A stretch of DNA of 59,367 nucleotides from Betaproteobacteria bacterium (GTDB lineage: Bacteria > Pseudomonadota > Gammaproteobacteria > Burkholderiales > Nitrosomonadaceae). A program made the translations under genes and the position numbers. Of the stretch, positions 38,256 to 50,531 are shown piece after piece. The notes under the pieces were generated by a model. The model was not told the DNA's origin. It saw nothing but the letters and a program-made list of their open reading frames with translations, and searched no databases. The DNA is taken from the NCBI GenBank assembly GCA_004356775.1, contig SMXG01000025.1, positions 1-59,367 on the forward strand. Reading direction: 5' to 3'. How positions within the stretch are numbered: the first letter of the stretch is position 1; each line of letters opens with the position of its first letter.

Positions 38256-39173
38256 GTGAGTAAAAACGATTCCGGAAAAGTTGCGGTCCTCCTTGGGGGC
38301 CGTTCTGCCGAGCGCGAAATTTCGCTCCAAAGTGGTAACGCGGTGCTTAATGCATTACAGCGCAGAGGTGTAGATGCACATCCGTTCGATCCAGCTAAGC
38401 AACCGATGGAAGAGATTCTAAGGCAGGGATTCAACGTGGTGTATATAGCTCTTCATGGACGCTATGGTGAGGACGGTACTGTGCAAGGTGCACTGGAACT
38501 TATGGGGCTACCCTATACCGGTAGTGGTGTGTTGGCGAGCGCGCTGGCAATAGACAAATGGCGTACCAAGTTGCTATGGAAGGCGGTAGGAATCATCTCT
38601 CCCCACTATGAGATGCTAAATGCAGAAAGTGATTTTGACGTCGTAGTAAGAAAACTAGGTCTGCCGATGATTGTTAAGCCATCACGCGAAGGATCGACCA
38701 TCGGCTTGCATAAGGTAATGTCTGCAGAGGATTTACCAAGCGTATACCGAGCGGTAGCGAAACATGATCCGATGGTGTTGGCTGAGAAATTTATAGAAGG
38801 TATGGAGTTGACTGTTGCAATTCTTGGGGATATTCCACTACCGCTGGTACGGATCGAGACAACAAACGAAATATACGATTATAAGGCCAAGTATTTTTCT
38901 AATGATACTCGCTATTTTTGTCCAAGTGGTTTGTCCGCCGAACAGGAACATACGATACAGGTACAAGCCTTGCAGGCACACAAGGTTTTAGGGTGTGAGG
39001 GTTGGGGAAGAGTAGATTTAATACTGGATAAGTCGGGTAAACCCTATTTTCTTGAGACTAACACCTCCCCAGGCATGACTGACCATAGCCTTGTACCGAT
39101 GGCAGCAAAAACGGCTGGAATATCGTTTGAGGATCTCGTAATACGAATACTGGAGCTGGCTCATGTGGGATAA
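38256..39173 (+). CDS. ddl: D-alanine-D-alanine ligase
   Basis: ATP-grasp enzyme making the D-Ala-D-Ala dipeptide used by MurF. The 305-residue product starts with a GTG (AGGAT upstream) and has [45 protein letters not shown] and the C-terminal [13 protein letters not shown] with its magnesium ligands. It matches the DdlB type found in dcw clusters. It overlaps ftsQ by 11 bases. Confidence 0.96.
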   Translation: MSKNDSGKVAVLLGGRSAEREISLQSGNAVLNALQRRGVDAHPFDPAKQPMEEILRQGFNVVYIALHGRYGEDGTVQGALELMGLPYTGSGVLASALAIDKWRTKLLWKAVGIISPHYEMLNAESDFDVVVRKLGLPMIVKPSREGSTIGLHKVMSAEDLPSVYRAVAKHDPMVLAEKFIEGMELTVAILGDIPLPLVRIETTNEIYDYKAKYFSNDTRYFCPSGLSAEQEHTIQVQALQAHKVLGCEGWGRVDLILDKSGKPYFLETNTSPGMTDHSLVPMAAKTAGISFEDLVIRILELAHVG

Positions 39174-39924
39174 CCATCGGATGCTACATATATTAGCCAA
39201 TGGATTATTTATACTTGCTGTGTTGGTAGCGGTTTTCGCTATTGGTCCGTCAGTGGTGAATTTACCAATATTTTCTCTAAAAGAGGTAAGTGTTGGTGGC
39301 ATCAGCAGCATCGACGGAGAGTTTAAACATGTAACACGGAAACAGATAAATAGTCTTCTTATACGCAGTGAAGTAGCCGGAAGCTTTTTTACAGTTGATC
39401 TAGATACGATAAGTAATGCATTTGAAAAATTACCGTGGGTGCGCGCTGCAAGTGTCCGACGGAATTGGCCACAGAGCCTGGAAGTGACGTTGGAGGAACA
39501 TGTAGCGCTAGCTAGGTGGAGTAATTTTGCGCTGGTGAACACTTACGGAGAAGTATTTAATGCTGTGACCGACAAGAGATTACCAGCATTTACTGGGCCA
39601 GTAGAAAGTTCAAAAGAAGTAGCGCGGCAGTACGCTGTTTTCAGAAAAATTCTGCAACCGCTTCAACAGAAGATTACTCGGATAGATTTTTCACCTCGTC
39701 GCGCATGGCGCATTCACACGGAAAACGGAATTGTGCTGGAGCTTGGACGTGAACAGGTTGAAGCCAGACTAAGGCTCTATGTGTCTGCACATGATCACGT
39801 TATTTCACAATTTAAACAACAATTAACATATATAGACCTACGCTACCCAAACGGTTTCTCTGTGCGCATGTTGGAAGAAAATCGGCAGCAATCGCGCAAA
39901 TCGGGTTTGAAGAAAGCATTGTGA
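39163..39924 (+). CDS. ftsQ: Cell division protein FtsQ
   Basis: Bitopic divisome scaffold. The 253-residue protein has a cytoplasmic stub, a membrane helix at about residues 10-30, a POTRA domain ([17 protein letters not shown] through [27 protein letters not shown]) and the beta domain ([16 protein letters not shown]). The C-terminal [15 protein letters not shown] strand binds FtsB in homologues. The start lies inside ddl. Confidence 0.94.
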   Translation: MWDNHRMLHILANGLFILAVLVAVFAIGPSVVNLPIFSLKEVSVGGISSIDGEFKHVTRKQINSLLIRSEVAGSFFTVDLDTISNAFEKLPWVRAASVRRNWPQSLEVTLEEHVALARWSNFALVNTYGEVFNAVTDKRLPAFTGPVESSKEVARQYAVFRKILQPLQQKITRIDFSPRRAWRIHTENGIVLELGREQVEARLRLYVSAHDHVISQFKQQLTYIDLRYPNGFSVRMLEENRQQSRKSGLKKAL

Positions 39925-39945
39925 TATTAAGGGTTCATAAAATAA

Positions 39946-41184
39946 ATGAATAGAGTAAATGAAAATAAAAGTCTGATTGTTGGTCTTGACATCGGTACTT
40001 CAAAAATCGTTGTTATTGTCGCAGAGGTGGGTTCTGAAGGTAGGTTTGAAATTATTGGTATGGGGAGCCATTTCTCTCGTGGTCTAAAAAAAGGTGTGGT
40101 AGTCAATATCGAAACCACAGTAAACGCAATTCAGCGTGCGCTAGAGGAAGTTGAGTTGATGGCAAATTGCAAAATTCGTGAAGTCTATACTGGTGTTGCC
40201 GGGAACCACATCAAAAGTTTCAATTCACACGGAATGGTGGCAATCAAAGACAAGGAAGTGTCGCAGATAGATGTGGAGCGTGTGATGGAGACTGCTAAAG
40301 CAGTGAACATTCCCGCAGATCAACAGGTTCTACACATTCTTAATCAGGAATTCATTATAGACGGCCAAGAAGATGTGCGCGAACCAATTGCTATGAGCGG
40401 AATACGACTTGAAGTAAAAGTACATATCGTTACAGGTGCCGTATCAGCTGTACAAAATATTATGAAATGTGTGCGTCGCTGCGGTCTGGAGGTGTGCGAT
40501 GTCGTATTGCAACCACTTGCATCAGCCATGGCAGTACTGTCGGAAGATGAAAAAGATCTGGGGGTGTGCTTGGTGGATATCGGCGGCGGTACTACAGACA
40601 TTGCAGTATTTGCTCACGGTGCGATCCGCCATACAGCGGTAATCCCGATTGCCGGGGATCAAATCACCAACGATATTGCAATGGCATTACGTACACCTAC
40701 AAAGGATGCTGAGGATATCAAGTGTCGTTATGGTTGCGCTCTAAGGGAAATGGCTGACCCACAAGAAATGGTGGAAGTATCTGGGGTAGGTGATCGCGGC
40801 ACACGCCAGCTCTCCAGACAAACACTGGCAGAAGTAATTGAGCCACGGGTGGAGGAGCTTTATTTTCTCGTACAGGCCGAACTGCGTCATAGCGGTTTTG
40901 AGAAGTTGCTTTCTTCTGGAATTGTTATTACTGGCGGCAGCAGTTCCTTGCAAGGCATGGTTGAACTTGGTGAAGAGATATTCCACATGCCGGTTCGGAT
41001 GGGGTTGCCTCTTTATCGTGGCAGCTTGGCAGAGGTTGTACGTACACCACGGTTTTCCACTGGAGTTGGTCTAATTATTGCTGGTATGGAACAGCTTCAG
41101 CATCATCAGCACGCTAGGCTACAGGGGAATTCATTCAAGCAGGTTTTTGAGAGAATGGGGAACTGGTTTCAGGGGAATTTTTAA
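39946..41184 (+). CDS. ftsA: Cell division protein FtsA
   Basis: Actin-like ATPase that tethers FtsZ to the membrane. The 412-residue protein has the phosphate 1 motif VGLDIGTSKIVV, the insertion domain 1C, the CLVDIGGGTTDIAVF phosphate 2 loop, and GIVITGGSS. The C-terminal amphipathic helix (FKQVFERMGNWFQGNF) is the membrane-targeting sequence. It precedes ftsZ by 125 bp, a gap large enough for a separate ftsZ promoter. Confidence 0.96.
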   Translation: MNRVNENKSLIVGLDIGTSKIVVIVAEVGSEGRFEIIGMGSHFSRGLKKGVVVNIETTVNAIQRALEEVELMANCKIREVYTGVAGNHIKSFNSHGMVAIKDKEVSQIDVERVMETAKAVNIPADQQVLHILNQEFIIDGQEDVREPIAMSGIRLEVKVHIVTGAVSAVQNIMKCVRRCGLEVCDVVLQPLASAMAVLSEDEKDLGVCLVDIGGGTTDIAVFAHGAIRHTAVIPIAGDQITNDIAMALRTPTKDAEDIKCRYGCALREMADPQEMVEVSGVGDRGTRQLSRQTLAEVIEPRVEELYFLVQAELRHSGFEKLLSSGIVITGGSSSLQGMVELGEEIFHMPVRMGLPLYRGSLAEVVRTPRFSTGVGLIIAGMEQLQHHQHARLQGNSFKQVFERMGNWFQGNF

Positions 41185-41309
41185 GGTTAACCAAAATAAT
41201 TAATTATACCATTCGGCAACATGCATGGAGACTGGTGACATTAATAATTAAGAGTTAGATGTATGAAATAAAAGTAATTATTGGTTTAATTTATAAAAGG
41301 AGAAACGTT

Positions 41310-42473
41310 ATGTTCGAAATCATGGATACACAAAACCAGGAAGCAGTTATAAAAGTTATTGGTATCGGCGGCTGTGGTGGTAATGCAGTGGACCACATGA
41401 TCCAGAACGGGGTGCAAGGTGTTGAGTTCATTAGTGCCAATACTGATGCACAAGCGTTAAAGCGTAATCAAGCCCGCATCCTGTTGCAATTGGGATCTAC
41501 TATTACTAAGGGGTTAGGTGCGGGAGCAGATCCTGAAGTCGGGCGCGAGGCTGCACTGGAAGATCGTGATCGTATTGCTGAGTTGATTGAGGGTGCAGAC
41601 ATGCTGTTTATCACTGCTGGCTTGGGGGGTGGTACCGGTACTGGTGCTGCACCAGTGGTAGCGCAGGTAGCAAAGGAAATGGGCGTTCTAACCGTGGCAG
41701 TTGTGACAAAGCCGTTCGCATTTGAGGGCAGGCGCCTGAAAGCAGCACAGTCCGGACTGGAAGAATTGTCACAGCATGTGGATTCGTTAATCGTGATTCC
41801 GAATGATAAACTGATGTTAGTCTTGGGGGATGATGTCAGCATGCTAGATGCATTCAAGGCAGCAAACAACATACTCTATGGCGCAGTTGCAGGGATTTCA
41901 GAGGTCATCAACTGCCCAGGACTTGTTAATGTAGATTTTGCTGATGTTAAAACCGTGATGTCGGAAATGGGTATGGCCATGATGGGATCTGCATTTTCCA
42001 CAGGGGTAGATCGTGCGCGCCTGTCGGCAGAACAAGCAGTTGCAAGTCCTCTGCTGGAGGATGTGAATCTCTCAGGCGCACGTGGTGTGTTGGTAAACAT
42101 TACTGCCAGTTCAGGACTGAAAATGCGCGAAGTCCACGAGGTGATGAATACAATTAAGGATTTTACCGCTGAAGATGCCACCGTGATTATTGGTACTGTG
42201 ATCGAAGAAGACATGCAAAACGACTTACGTGTCACAGTAGTGGCAACTGGGCTTGGTGGATTGGTCAATAGTTCTCAGCCTCGGCCATTAAGTGTTATTC
42301 ATACTCGTACCGGAACTGACAACGCTTTGTCAGAGGATACGGTGAATTGGAGGGAACTCGAGATTCCTGCTGTAAGTCGTACGAACAGACGTGATGCAAC
42401 AGTGGAAGCAATGAAACAATCTGGCGTGGAGACGCTGGATATCCCGGCATTCTTAAGGAGGCAGGCCGACTAA
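41310..42473 (+). CDS. ftsZ: Cell division GTPase FtsZ
   Basis: Tubulin-like GTPase that forms the Z ring. The ATG at 41310 has an excellent AAAGGAG site; a longer frame from 41259 lacks one. The protein has 387 residues with the GTP loop GGGTGTG at about 107-113, NTDAQAL, and the T7 loop NVDFADVK. The C-terminal peptide TLDIPAFLRRQAD is the docking site for FtsA and other partners. It is the last gene of the cluster; lpxC, which often follows ftsZ, is not here. Confidence 0.97.
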   Translation: MFEIMDTQNQEAVIKVIGIGGCGGNAVDHMIQNGVQGVEFISANTDAQALKRNQARILLQLGSTITKGLGAGADPEVGREAALEDRDRIAELIEGADMLFITAGLGGGTGTGAAPVVAQVAKEMGVLTVAVVTKPFAFEGRRLKAAQSGLEELSQHVDSLIVIPNDKLMLVLGDDVSMLDAFKAANNILYGAVAGISEVINCPGLVNVDFADVKTVMSEMGMAMMGSAFSTGVDRARLSAEQAVASPLLEDVNLSGARGVLVNITASSGLKMREVHEVMNTIKDFTAEDATVIIGTVIEEDMQNDLRVTVVATGLGGLVNSSQPRPLSVIHTRTGTDNALSEDTVNWRELEIPAVSRTNRRDATVEAMKQSGVETLDIPAFLRRQAD

Positions 42474-42482
42474 AAAAACGTA

Positions 42483-42543
42483 AGTTGTTGGTTAGGCAAG
42501 TCTTTGAATATACATGAGACAGATTTTTCATCATCCAACAACT
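42483..42543. other. Inverted repeat between convergent ftsZ and serS
   Basis: AGTTGTTGG (42483-42491) and CCAACAACT (42535-42543) are a perfect 9-bp inverted repeat with a 43-base loop, in the only gap between the two convergent genes. It could stop transcripts from both sides, but no U-tract follows directly. Confidence 0.4.
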
Positions 42544-42581
42544 AAATTTTCAAAATTATACGGTACGACATTATTTTTTTT

Positions 42582-43976
<1,395 letters not shown>

Positions 43977-44012
43977 TTATTCATGGTTTGGAGCGCACAG
44001 CCTACCTTTAGC

Positions 44013-45326
44013 TTACAAGTCTTTCTTTGCCTTTTTGTCTAGTTCGCGTAAATGTGCCAGTTTTTCAGATATCTTTTTTTCGAGTCCACGTGTTGTCGGC
44101 TGATACAATTTTACGTCTGGCATATCGTTGGGAAAATAGTTCTCCCCAGCGGCGTAGGCTTCTATCTCATCATGGGCGTAGCGATATTCGTGTCCAATAC
44201 CTAGCTCTTTCATCAGCTTGGTAGGTGCATTGCGCAAATGTTTGGGTACAGGGCGTGACTTGTCGTTGCTGATAAGAGACCGAGCTTTATTATACGCGAG
44301 GTAAGAAGAATTGCTCTTTGGTGCACAGGCTAGATATAGTACCGCCTCTGCAAGTGCCAGCTCGCCTTCGGGGCTACCCAGGCGCTCGAAAACCTCGCAG
44401 GCGCTCAGTGTTATCTGTAACGCACGCGGATCGGCCAGACCAATGTCTTCCGTTGCTGCACGGATTAACCGTCGCCCTATGTAAAGCGGGTCAGTACCAC
44501 CGTCAAGCATACGGCACATCCAGTAAAGTGCGGCATCTGGATCAGAACCGCGCACCGATTTATGCAGTGCAGATATCTGGTCATAAAATTCATCTCCACC
44601 CTTGTCGAAACGGTGTGAGTTGTAAGAAAGTGCATTGCGGACATAATCTGCGCTAATGTCTACAATCTTCTCAGTTTCCGCAGTAATTTTTGTTTGCTCC
44701 AGTAAATTGAGTAAACGTCGTGCATCGCCGTCAGCAAATCCAATTAGCAGGCGTTTCGCATCATTGGATAAACTCAATCCAAGCAATGCATGATTCACCG
44801 CTCGATCAAATAGAATAGCAAGTTCGTCTTCTGACAATGTTTTAAGTACATAAACATGGGCACGCGACAGCAGTGCGCTGTTGACTTCAAATGAAGGATT
44901 TTCGGTAGTGGCGCCAATGAATGTTACTAATCCTTTTTCCACATAAGGCAAGAATGCGTCCTGCTGTGACTTGTTGAAACGATGCACCTCATCCACGAAC
45001 AAAATGGTGTGCCGGCTCGATTGCTGCAGCGTCACCTGCGCTACTTCTATTGCATCACGGATATCCTTAACTCCAGAAAGAACTGCTGGAAGTGCTATGA
45101 ACTTAGCATCAAATGCTAGTGCCATGAGTCGTGCCAATGTGGTTTTGCCGGTACCGGGAGGCCCCCAAAGGATCATTGAATGGGGTTTGCCGGATTTAAA
45201 CGCGATATTTAAAGGCTTGCCTGCACCAAGTAAATGAGCCTGACCGATAACATCTTCCAATTTTTGTGGACGTAATTGTTCCGCAAGTGGTGCAGAAGGC
45301 TCATGTTTTCCGAACAAGTCAGTCAC
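44013..45326 (-). CDS. rarA: Replication-associated recombination protein RarA (MgsA)
   Basis: Clamp-loader-like AAA+ ATPase that acts at stalled replication forks. The 437-residue protein starts with GTG (GGAT about eight bases upstream) and has PLAEQLRP, the Walker A GPPGTGKT (55-62), Walker B with VDEVHRFNK, sensor GATTENPSFE and the C-terminal tetramerisation part ending with PNDMPDVKLYQPT. It overlaps lolA by eight bases. Confidence 0.95.
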   Translation of the reverse strand: MTDLFGKHEPSAPLAEQLRPQKLEDVIGQAHLLGAGKPLNIAFKSGKPHSMILWGPPGTGKTTLARLMALAFDAKFIALPAVLSGVKDIRDAIEVAQVTLQQSSRHTILFVDEVHRFNKSQQDAFLPYVEKGLVTFIGATTENPSFEVNSALLSRAHVYVLKTLSEDELAILFDRAVNHALLGLSLSNDAKRLLIGFADGDARRLLNLLEQTKITAETEKIVDISADYVRNALSYNSHRFDKGGDEFYDQISALHKSVRGSDPDAALYWMCRMLDGGTDPLYIGRRLIRAATEDIGLADPRALQITLSACEVFERLGSPEGELALAEAVLYLACAPKSNSSYLAYNKARSLISNDKSRPVPKHLRNAPTKLMKELGIGHEYRYAHDEIEAYAAGENYFPNDMPDVKLYQPTTRGLEKKISEKLAHLRELDKKAKKDL

Positions 45327-45942
45327 TAATTACATCCGAATTCATGGGGGGGGTAAATTTGAACGTCTCAGGCGCTAGCTTGGGATTTTTCTCCAACCTG
45401 GAAAATGTAATGACCGTGGTTTGACCAAAATTATCTTTCACTACAACTGCCTTCAAAATACCTGTTGGTGTAAATCCCAAACGTATCAACTCAAACGAAC
45501 CCTCTTTTATCTTGGGTTTAGCCTCCAGCCATTCCAGTTCTCCCTGCAATCCGGTTTCACTCAGGTCGAAATTTAATTCGATAGTATTATCACCTGCGAG
45601 CAGTGCAGCTGGGCTGCTACCGATGGCTTTATCAAGTTTTCGCACTGTAACTTGGTTCAGATCGCGGTCGTAAAACCATACTTTCGTGCCATCTCCGATA
45701 ATTAGTTGTTCATATGGTTTTTCGTAAACCCATCTAAATTTTCCAGGACGCTCGAATTGCATCGTGCCACTTGATTCTTGTATTATGCGCGAGTTTTTAT
45801 CTAGCAAAATTTGAGAAAATGTGGCACGGGCTACGCGTGTGTCTTTAATAAAAGATTTTAAACTGTTCATGGCGCCAGCTAGTGCCATACATGGGAGAAA
45901 TAAGAGAAATAGGAAAAAAAAGGTTCGTTCAAAGAAATTCAT
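45319..45942 (-). CDS. lolA: Outer-membrane lipoprotein carrier protein LolA
   Basis: Periplasmic chaperone that shuttles lipoproteins from LolCDE to LolB. The 207-residue precursor has a Phe/Leu-rich signal peptide ending near LALAG (about residue 23), and the family features QILLDKNSRIIQESSGTMQFERPGKFRW in pieces: ESSGTMQFERPGKFRWVYEKP. AGGA lies seven bases before the ATG. A run of eight C (sense strand) occurs near the 3' end, in FTPPMN, and is in frame. It lies between ftsK and rarA, a common arrangement. Confidence 0.94.
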   Translation of the reverse strand: MNFFERTFFFLFLLFLPCMALAGAMNSLKSFIKDTRVARATFSQILLDKNSRIIQESSGTMQFERPGKFRWVYEKPYEQLIIGDGTKVWFYDRDLNQVTVRKLDKAIGSSPAALLAGDNTIELNFDLSETGLQGELEWLEAKPKIKEGSFELIRLGFTPTGILKAVVVKDNFGQTTVITFSRLEKNPKLAPETFKFTPPMNSDVISD

Positions 45943-46011
45943 GATGTTTCCTAGTAGGGATCTTGACCATGGCTTACTCTGGAAAAAAATAAAACGCTTT
46001 CACCAGGGCGA

Positions 46012-48312
46012 CTATTCATTCTGTTCTTGAACTAATATTTCTCTATTGCCATTACTTTGCATGGCAGAGACAAGTTTGTTGTGTTCCATCTTTTCAATCA
46101 ACCGCGCTGCGCGATTATAACCAACGCGCAAATGTCTTTGTACAAGCGAGATCGAGGCACGACGAGATCTCATCACAACTGCGACTGCTTCTTTGTAGAG
46201 CGGGTCAAACTCATCACCTTCCTGCACAGCTACACCGCCATTCTCACTTTCTCTGCCCTCTTCTTCGAACAAAGTGAGCACGCCATCTACAAAGTGTGGT
46301 TCACCGTTAATCTTAAGGTGTTCGACTACCCGGTGTACTTCCTGATCAGAAACAAAAGCACCGTGTATTCGTTGTGGGTAGCCGCTTCCAGGGGGAAGAT
46401 AAAGCATATCGCCTTGTCCTAGCAACGTTTCAGCACCCATCTGGTCGAGGATGGTACGTGAATCTATCTTGCTCGATACCTGAAATGCTATCCGTGTCGG
46501 AATATTGGCTTTAATAAGACCAGTAATAACATCTACTGAAGGTCGTTGAGTAGCGAGCAGCAAATGCACCCCTGCTGCCCGAGCTTTCTGAGCAAGTCTG
46601 GTAATTAATTCTTCTACTTTCTTACCTACCACCATCATCAAGTCTGCTAGTTCGTCGATGACAACCACAATCAGCGGCATTTCTTCTAGTGGTTCTGGCG
46701 TATCAGGTGTCAAGCTTAACGGATTAGTGAGCGGATCCTCATTTTTGATTGCATCATGGATTTTTTGGTTATAACCGCCTATATTACGTACGCCTAACAA
46801 CGACATTAGCTTATAACGTCTTTCCATTTCCGCTACACACCATCGCAATGCATTTGCTGCCTGTCGCATATCAGTTACCACTGGTACTAGTAAGTGTGGA
46901 ATACCTTCATACACAGAGAGCTCCAGCATTTTCGGGTCAACTAGAATTAGGCGTACCTGCTCAGGCGTGGCCTTGTAGATGATACTTAGAATCATGGCGT
47001 TTATAGCTACCGATTTGCCTGATCCAGTTGTTCCTGCTACAAGTACGTGTGGCATTTTTACCAGGTCAGCTACTACTGGATGTCCACCTATGTCTTTTCC
47101 CAACGCAATAGTTAATGGCGAAGTCATATCGGCATAGGCCTGCGAACTAAAGATCTCAGATAGCCGTACTACCTGTCGCTTGGGATTGGGAATTTCCAGC
47201 CCCATGCTTGTTTTACCGGGAATGATTTCGACTACACGTATACTGGCTACCGTCAGTGCTCGTGCTAGGTCTTTTACTAGATTGAGAATCTGGTTGCCTT
47301 TCACTCCTACGGCGGGTTCAATTTCATAGCGGGTAATAACTGGGCCAGGATAGGCAGCCACTACTTTAACTTCCACGCCGAAATCGATTAGCTTGCGCTC
47401 AATTAGGCGCGAGGTAAATTCGAGTGTGTCAGTTGACAGTACTTCTACATCTTTTTCCGGTTCATCCAATAAGTGCAGAGGCGGCAAGGGTGAATCGGGC
47501 AGATCAAAGAACAATGGAGCTTGTTTTTCCTTGATTACACGTGGTGATTTGAGAATTGTGCTGACGGGTGGTTCGATATGTAGTGGCGGATGATCCTCGA
47601 ACCGTTTTTTCTCGACTTCGACCAATTCCTCACGCTTAATCATCGAAGCTGTACCCATGCGCCGATCTTGTCGAGCTTGCCAATGTTGCTTAATACCTAA
47701 ATAGCAATCTTCAATTATACTTCCTAATTTCTCAACGAGACGCACCCATGAAAGTCCGGTGAATAAGCTGAAACCGATAGCAATCAATATTAGTAACGCA
47801 AGAGTCGATCCGGTAAAACCTAGTGCCTGTGATAGATTCTTGACGATCATGTTACCCAACAACCCACCAGGTGCTTGGGGTAGGAGTACGTTAGGCATAT
47901 ACAGCCGTAGTGCTTCAAGTCCACTGCTCGAAACAAGAAACGCAACAAACCCAGCAGCTGAAACAAACAATGGGCGCCGGTCAAATATTCCCACGGTATC
48001 AATACGACGATAACCCCACGATACAAGGTAGACGAAAAACAACACCCACAACCATGCTGAAACGCCAAATAAATACAGAAGAAAATCAGCTAGCCACGCT
48101 CCTATATGTCCACCGGGGTTGTGTACCAGATTGTCACCGCTAGCATGTGACCAACTTGGATCAGTACGATCATAGCCATAAAATATCAGTACCAGATATA
48201 GCGCTACGCCCAGTAACGCGAGCGAGCTGGATTCACGCAGCAGCCTTATGATCCTCGGTGGAAGGGGATTTGGCCCCAGTTTTTTGGCCATCGACTTATT
48301 GACGAGACTCAT
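46012..48312 (-). CDS. ftsK: DNA translocase FtsK
   Basis: Septal DNA pump that clears chromosome termini and activates dimer resolution. The 766-residue protein has four or five N-terminal membrane helices (about residues 27-190), only a short linker, then the RecA-like motor with Walker [10 protein letters not shown] and Walker [13 protein letters not shown]. The C-terminal winged-helix gamma domain ([25 protein letters not shown]) reads KOPS sites. The short linker makes this the compact version. An in-frame ATG at 48291 is a possible alternative start. Confidence 0.95.
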   Translation of the reverse strand: MSLVNKSMAKKLGPNPLPPRIIRLLRESSSLALLGVALYLVLIFYGYDRTDPSWSHASGDNLVHNPGGHIGAWLADFLLYLFGVSAWLWVLFFVYLVSWGYRRIDTVGIFDRRPLFVSAAGFVAFLVSSSGLEALRLYMPNVLLPQAPGGLLGNMIVKNLSQALGFTGSTLALLILIAIGFSLFTGLSWVRLVEKLGSIIEDCYLGIKQHWQARQDRRMGTASMIKREELVEVEKKRFEDHPPLHIEPPVSTILKSPRVIKEKQAPLFFDLPDSPLPPLHLLDEPEKDVEVLSTDTLEFTSRLIERKLIDFGVEVKVVAAYPGPVITRYEIEPAVGVKGNQILNLVKDLARALTVASIRVVEIIPGKTSMGLEIPNPKRQVVRLSEIFSSQAYADMTSPLTIALGKDIGGHPVVADLVKMPHVLVAGTTGSGKSVAINAMILSIIYKATPEQVRLILVDPKMLELSVYEGIPHLLVPVVTDMRQAANALRWCVAEMERRYKLMSLLGVRNIGGYNQKIHDAIKNEDPLTNPLSLTPDTPEPLEEMPLIVVVIDELADLMMVVGKKVEELITRLAQKARAAGVHLLLATQRPSVDVITGLIKANIPTRIAFQVSSKIDSRTILDQMGAETLLGQGDMLYLPPGSGYPQRIHGAFVSDQEVHRVVEHLKINGEPHFVDGVLTLFEEEGRESENGGVAVQEGDEFDPLYKEAVAVVMRSRRASISLVQRHLRVGYNRAARLIEKMEHNKLVSAMQSNGNREILVQEQNE

Positions 48313-48364
48313 GAGTAGTATCGAGGGAAGATGAGCGCTGATTATATAGGGCTGTTGACCACAA

Positions 48365-48392
48365 AAATAAGCTCTATTTCTGGAGCTTATTT
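48365..48392 (-). terminator. Rho-independent terminator after the Crp-family gene
   Basis: A perfect 10-bp stem, AAATAAGCTC and GAGCTTATTT, around an 8-base loop. On the minus strand it runs into TTTTT. It lies about 30 bp after the stop codon of the regulator and separates it from ftsK. Confidence 0.85.
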
Positions 48393-48420
48393 AGTTTAAA
48401 GGGAACTGATTCTCGGTTTT

Positions 48421-49137
48421 TTAGACATGTGTACTGTGGGTATGAGCACGTCCTATCTCCTGCGCGTATACTTCAAGCTTGTGGTGTAGCACGATGCTTT
48501 TTCTTTTGATGCTTATATACTCGCCGTCAACTAGATCTCGCATCACGCGGGTAACCATTTCGCGCGATGCGCCAACCATCCTTGCAATGTCCTGGTGGGT
48601 AAGCTTGTCGTCAATTACCAATGTATCCTCCTGCTTCTCTGAGAATTCTAACAATGCCTGAGCTACTCTGCCATATACATTGACGAGGGCCAGACTTTCT
48701 ATTTTCCTGTCTGCCTCGCGTAGCTTTTGCACTAGACCAAGCATGATTTGCAATGACAAGGCTGGACTTGTGGCCAGACAATTCCTAAAATCATTTTTTT
48801 TAATTATCATAAGTTCGCAAGGCCCGCGCGTAACAATGTCTGCAGAACGTGGGTGGTCATCAATTAAAGCCATTTCGCCAAAAATATCTCCCTGTTCCAA
48901 CATTGATAAAATTACTTCCTTGCCATCGATATCGACGATGCTAACCTTGACGTTTCCGGAATGAATTATGTAAAGAGAATCCGCTTTATCTCCAGCAGAA
49001 AGGATGAACGTATTTTTTGGATAATCTCGCGTATTCACCACATTTGCTAATAACTTGATTAGATCAGGCGATAGCGAGGAAAAAAGCGGAACATCACGTA
49101 ATGCTACGGATATATGTTCTTTGGTTAACTTTTCCAT
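48421..49137 (-). CDS. Crp/Fnr family transcriptional regulator
   Basis: A 238-residue protein with an N-terminal cyclic-nucleotide-binding-type domain (LFSSLSPDLIKLLA, GDIFGEMALIDDHPRSADIVT) and a C-terminal helix-turn-helix, LTHQDIARMVGASREMVTRVM. The FNR cysteine cluster is absent, so it is not an oxygen sensor of that type; FGEMALIDDHPRSA resembles the cAMP pocket of Crp but the ligand cannot be settled. It follows glcF by 128 bp on the same strand and could be co-transcribed or separate. A terminator follows it. Confidence 0.9.
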   Translation of the reverse strand: MEKLTKEHISVALRDVPLFSSLSPDLIKLLANVVNTRDYPKNTFILSAGDKADSLYIIHSGNVKVSIVDIDGKEVILSMLEQGDIFGEMALIDDHPRSADIVTRGPCELMIIKKNDFRNCLATSPALSLQIMLGLVQKLREADRKIESLALVNVYGRVAQALLEFSEKQEDTLVIDDKLTHQDIARMVGASREMVTRVMRDLVDGEYISIKRKSIVLHHKLEVYAQEIGRAHTHSTHV

Positions 49138-49265
49138 TTGAATAATTTCTCCATTTGATTGATGTGGTCAGCACAGTTTGTCTTTTCTGCCATATCTCTA
49201 TACAAATTTAGAAACCTAAGCTTAATTCTCATTCTACCACTCTGCTAGAAAATGCAAACATTGTT

Positions 49266-50528
49266 CTATACATAATGGCCGCGCAGTTTTTCATCTAATA
49301 CTTCGATCCAATGTTTAATTGTCGACGATGTACCGCTTTGTAGATGTACGAGGCAACCGATATTTGCAGTAACGATCTGAGAGGGGCTACTAGATTCTAG
49401 TTCTACTATTTTATTTCTCAGCAGTTGTTTAGACAATTGTGGTTGCAGGATTGAATAAGTCCCCGCTGAACCACAACAAAGATGAGCATCCTGAACAAAA
49501 GTTAAGTCAAACCCTGCAGTTGTAAGAATCTTTTCTACAGTCCCATGGATTTGTAGTCCATGTTGTAGAGTACAGGGAGAATGGAAAGATAGTTTTGATT
49601 TCTTAGTACTGAGCATCGAGTTATTTAAGAGGGGGGTGAGCTTCTTAGTTTCAACTTCTAGAATTTCACTAATGTCTTTGGTCAGCTCCGAAATGCGCGC
49701 TGCTTTTTCCGCATAGGTATGATCATGGCTCAACAAAGATCCATAGTCTTTCACAGTTACGCCACAGCCACTTGCGGTCATTGCAATAGCTTCAACTCCC
49801 TGGTCTATCCCATTCTCAATATGTGGCCACCAGGCATCTACATTGCGGCGCATATAATTCAATCCTTCCTGCTGGGCACTTAGATGGTAAGAAACTGCAC
49901 CGCAGCAACCTGCATTCTCTGCTTTGATAAGTGAAATACCAAGCTTGTCCAGGATTCGTGCAGCAGCAGCGTTAATATTGGGCGCCATTGCTGGTTGCAC
50001 ACAACCATCGAGTACCAGCATCTTGCGTGTGTGCCGTGCTGAGGGCCATGTTCCCGCGTCTCTGGCTTTAGATGGAACTGAGTCTTTGATTCTTTTTGGA
50101 AGCAATGGCCGGACAATCTGTCCCAGTTTGAGCAGCGATGCGAAAAGACTAGGGTTGGGCAATACTTGGCGCAATGTGTACCTTATGATACCAGCCGTTA
50201 AACTACGCCCAACCTGCTTTTCGACAATATTACGGCATATATCTACTAATCTACCGTAGCGTACTCCAGATGGACAAACAGTTTCACAGGCTCGGCAGGT
50301 GAGGCAACGGTCCAAGTGCAATTGAGTTTTTTGGGTAGTCGCCTGTCCTTCTAGCACTTGTTTCATAAGATAAATGCGTCCACGCGGACTATCTAGTTCA
50401 TCATCTAGCAACTGATAAGTTGGACAAGTAGCTAAGCAGAAGCCGCAGTGAACACAAGTCCGAAGTATGGTATCTGCTTCCTTCCCTTCAAGGGAGTCTT
50501 TGATAAAATCGGCGAGATTGGTTTGCAT
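49266..50528 (-). CDS. glcF: Glycolate oxidase iron-sulfur subunit
   Basis: Iron-sulfur subunit that passes electrons from the GlcD flavin to the quinone pool. The 420-residue protein has two [4Fe-4S] motifs (CVHCGFCLATC and CLTCRACETVC) and two CCG domains (GCCGAVSYH and LCCGSAGTYS). It is four bases after glcE, in the order glcD-glcE-glcF on one strand, as in known glc operons. Compare the lone paralogue at 21874-23178. Confidence 0.95.
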   Translation of the reverse strand: MQTNLADFIKDSLEGKEADTILRTCVHCGFCLATCPTYQLLDDELDSPRGRIYLMKQVLEGQATTQKTQLHLDRCLTCRACETVCPSGVRYGRLVDICRNIVEKQVGRSLTAGIIRYTLRQVLPNPSLFASLLKLGQIVRPLLPKRIKDSVPSKARDAGTWPSARHTRKMLVLDGCVQPAMAPNINAAAARILDKLGISLIKAENAGCCGAVSYHLSAQQEGLNYMRRNVDAWWPHIENGIDQGVEAIAMTASGCGVTVKDYGSLLSHDHTYAEKAARISELTKDISEILEVETKKLTPLLNNSMLSTKKSKLSFHSPCTLQHGLQIHGTVEKILTTAGFDLTFVQDAHLCCGSAGTYSILQPQLSKQLLRNKIVELESSSPSQIVTANIGCLVHLQSGTSSTIKHWIEVLDEKLRGHYV

Positions 50529-50531
50529 TTC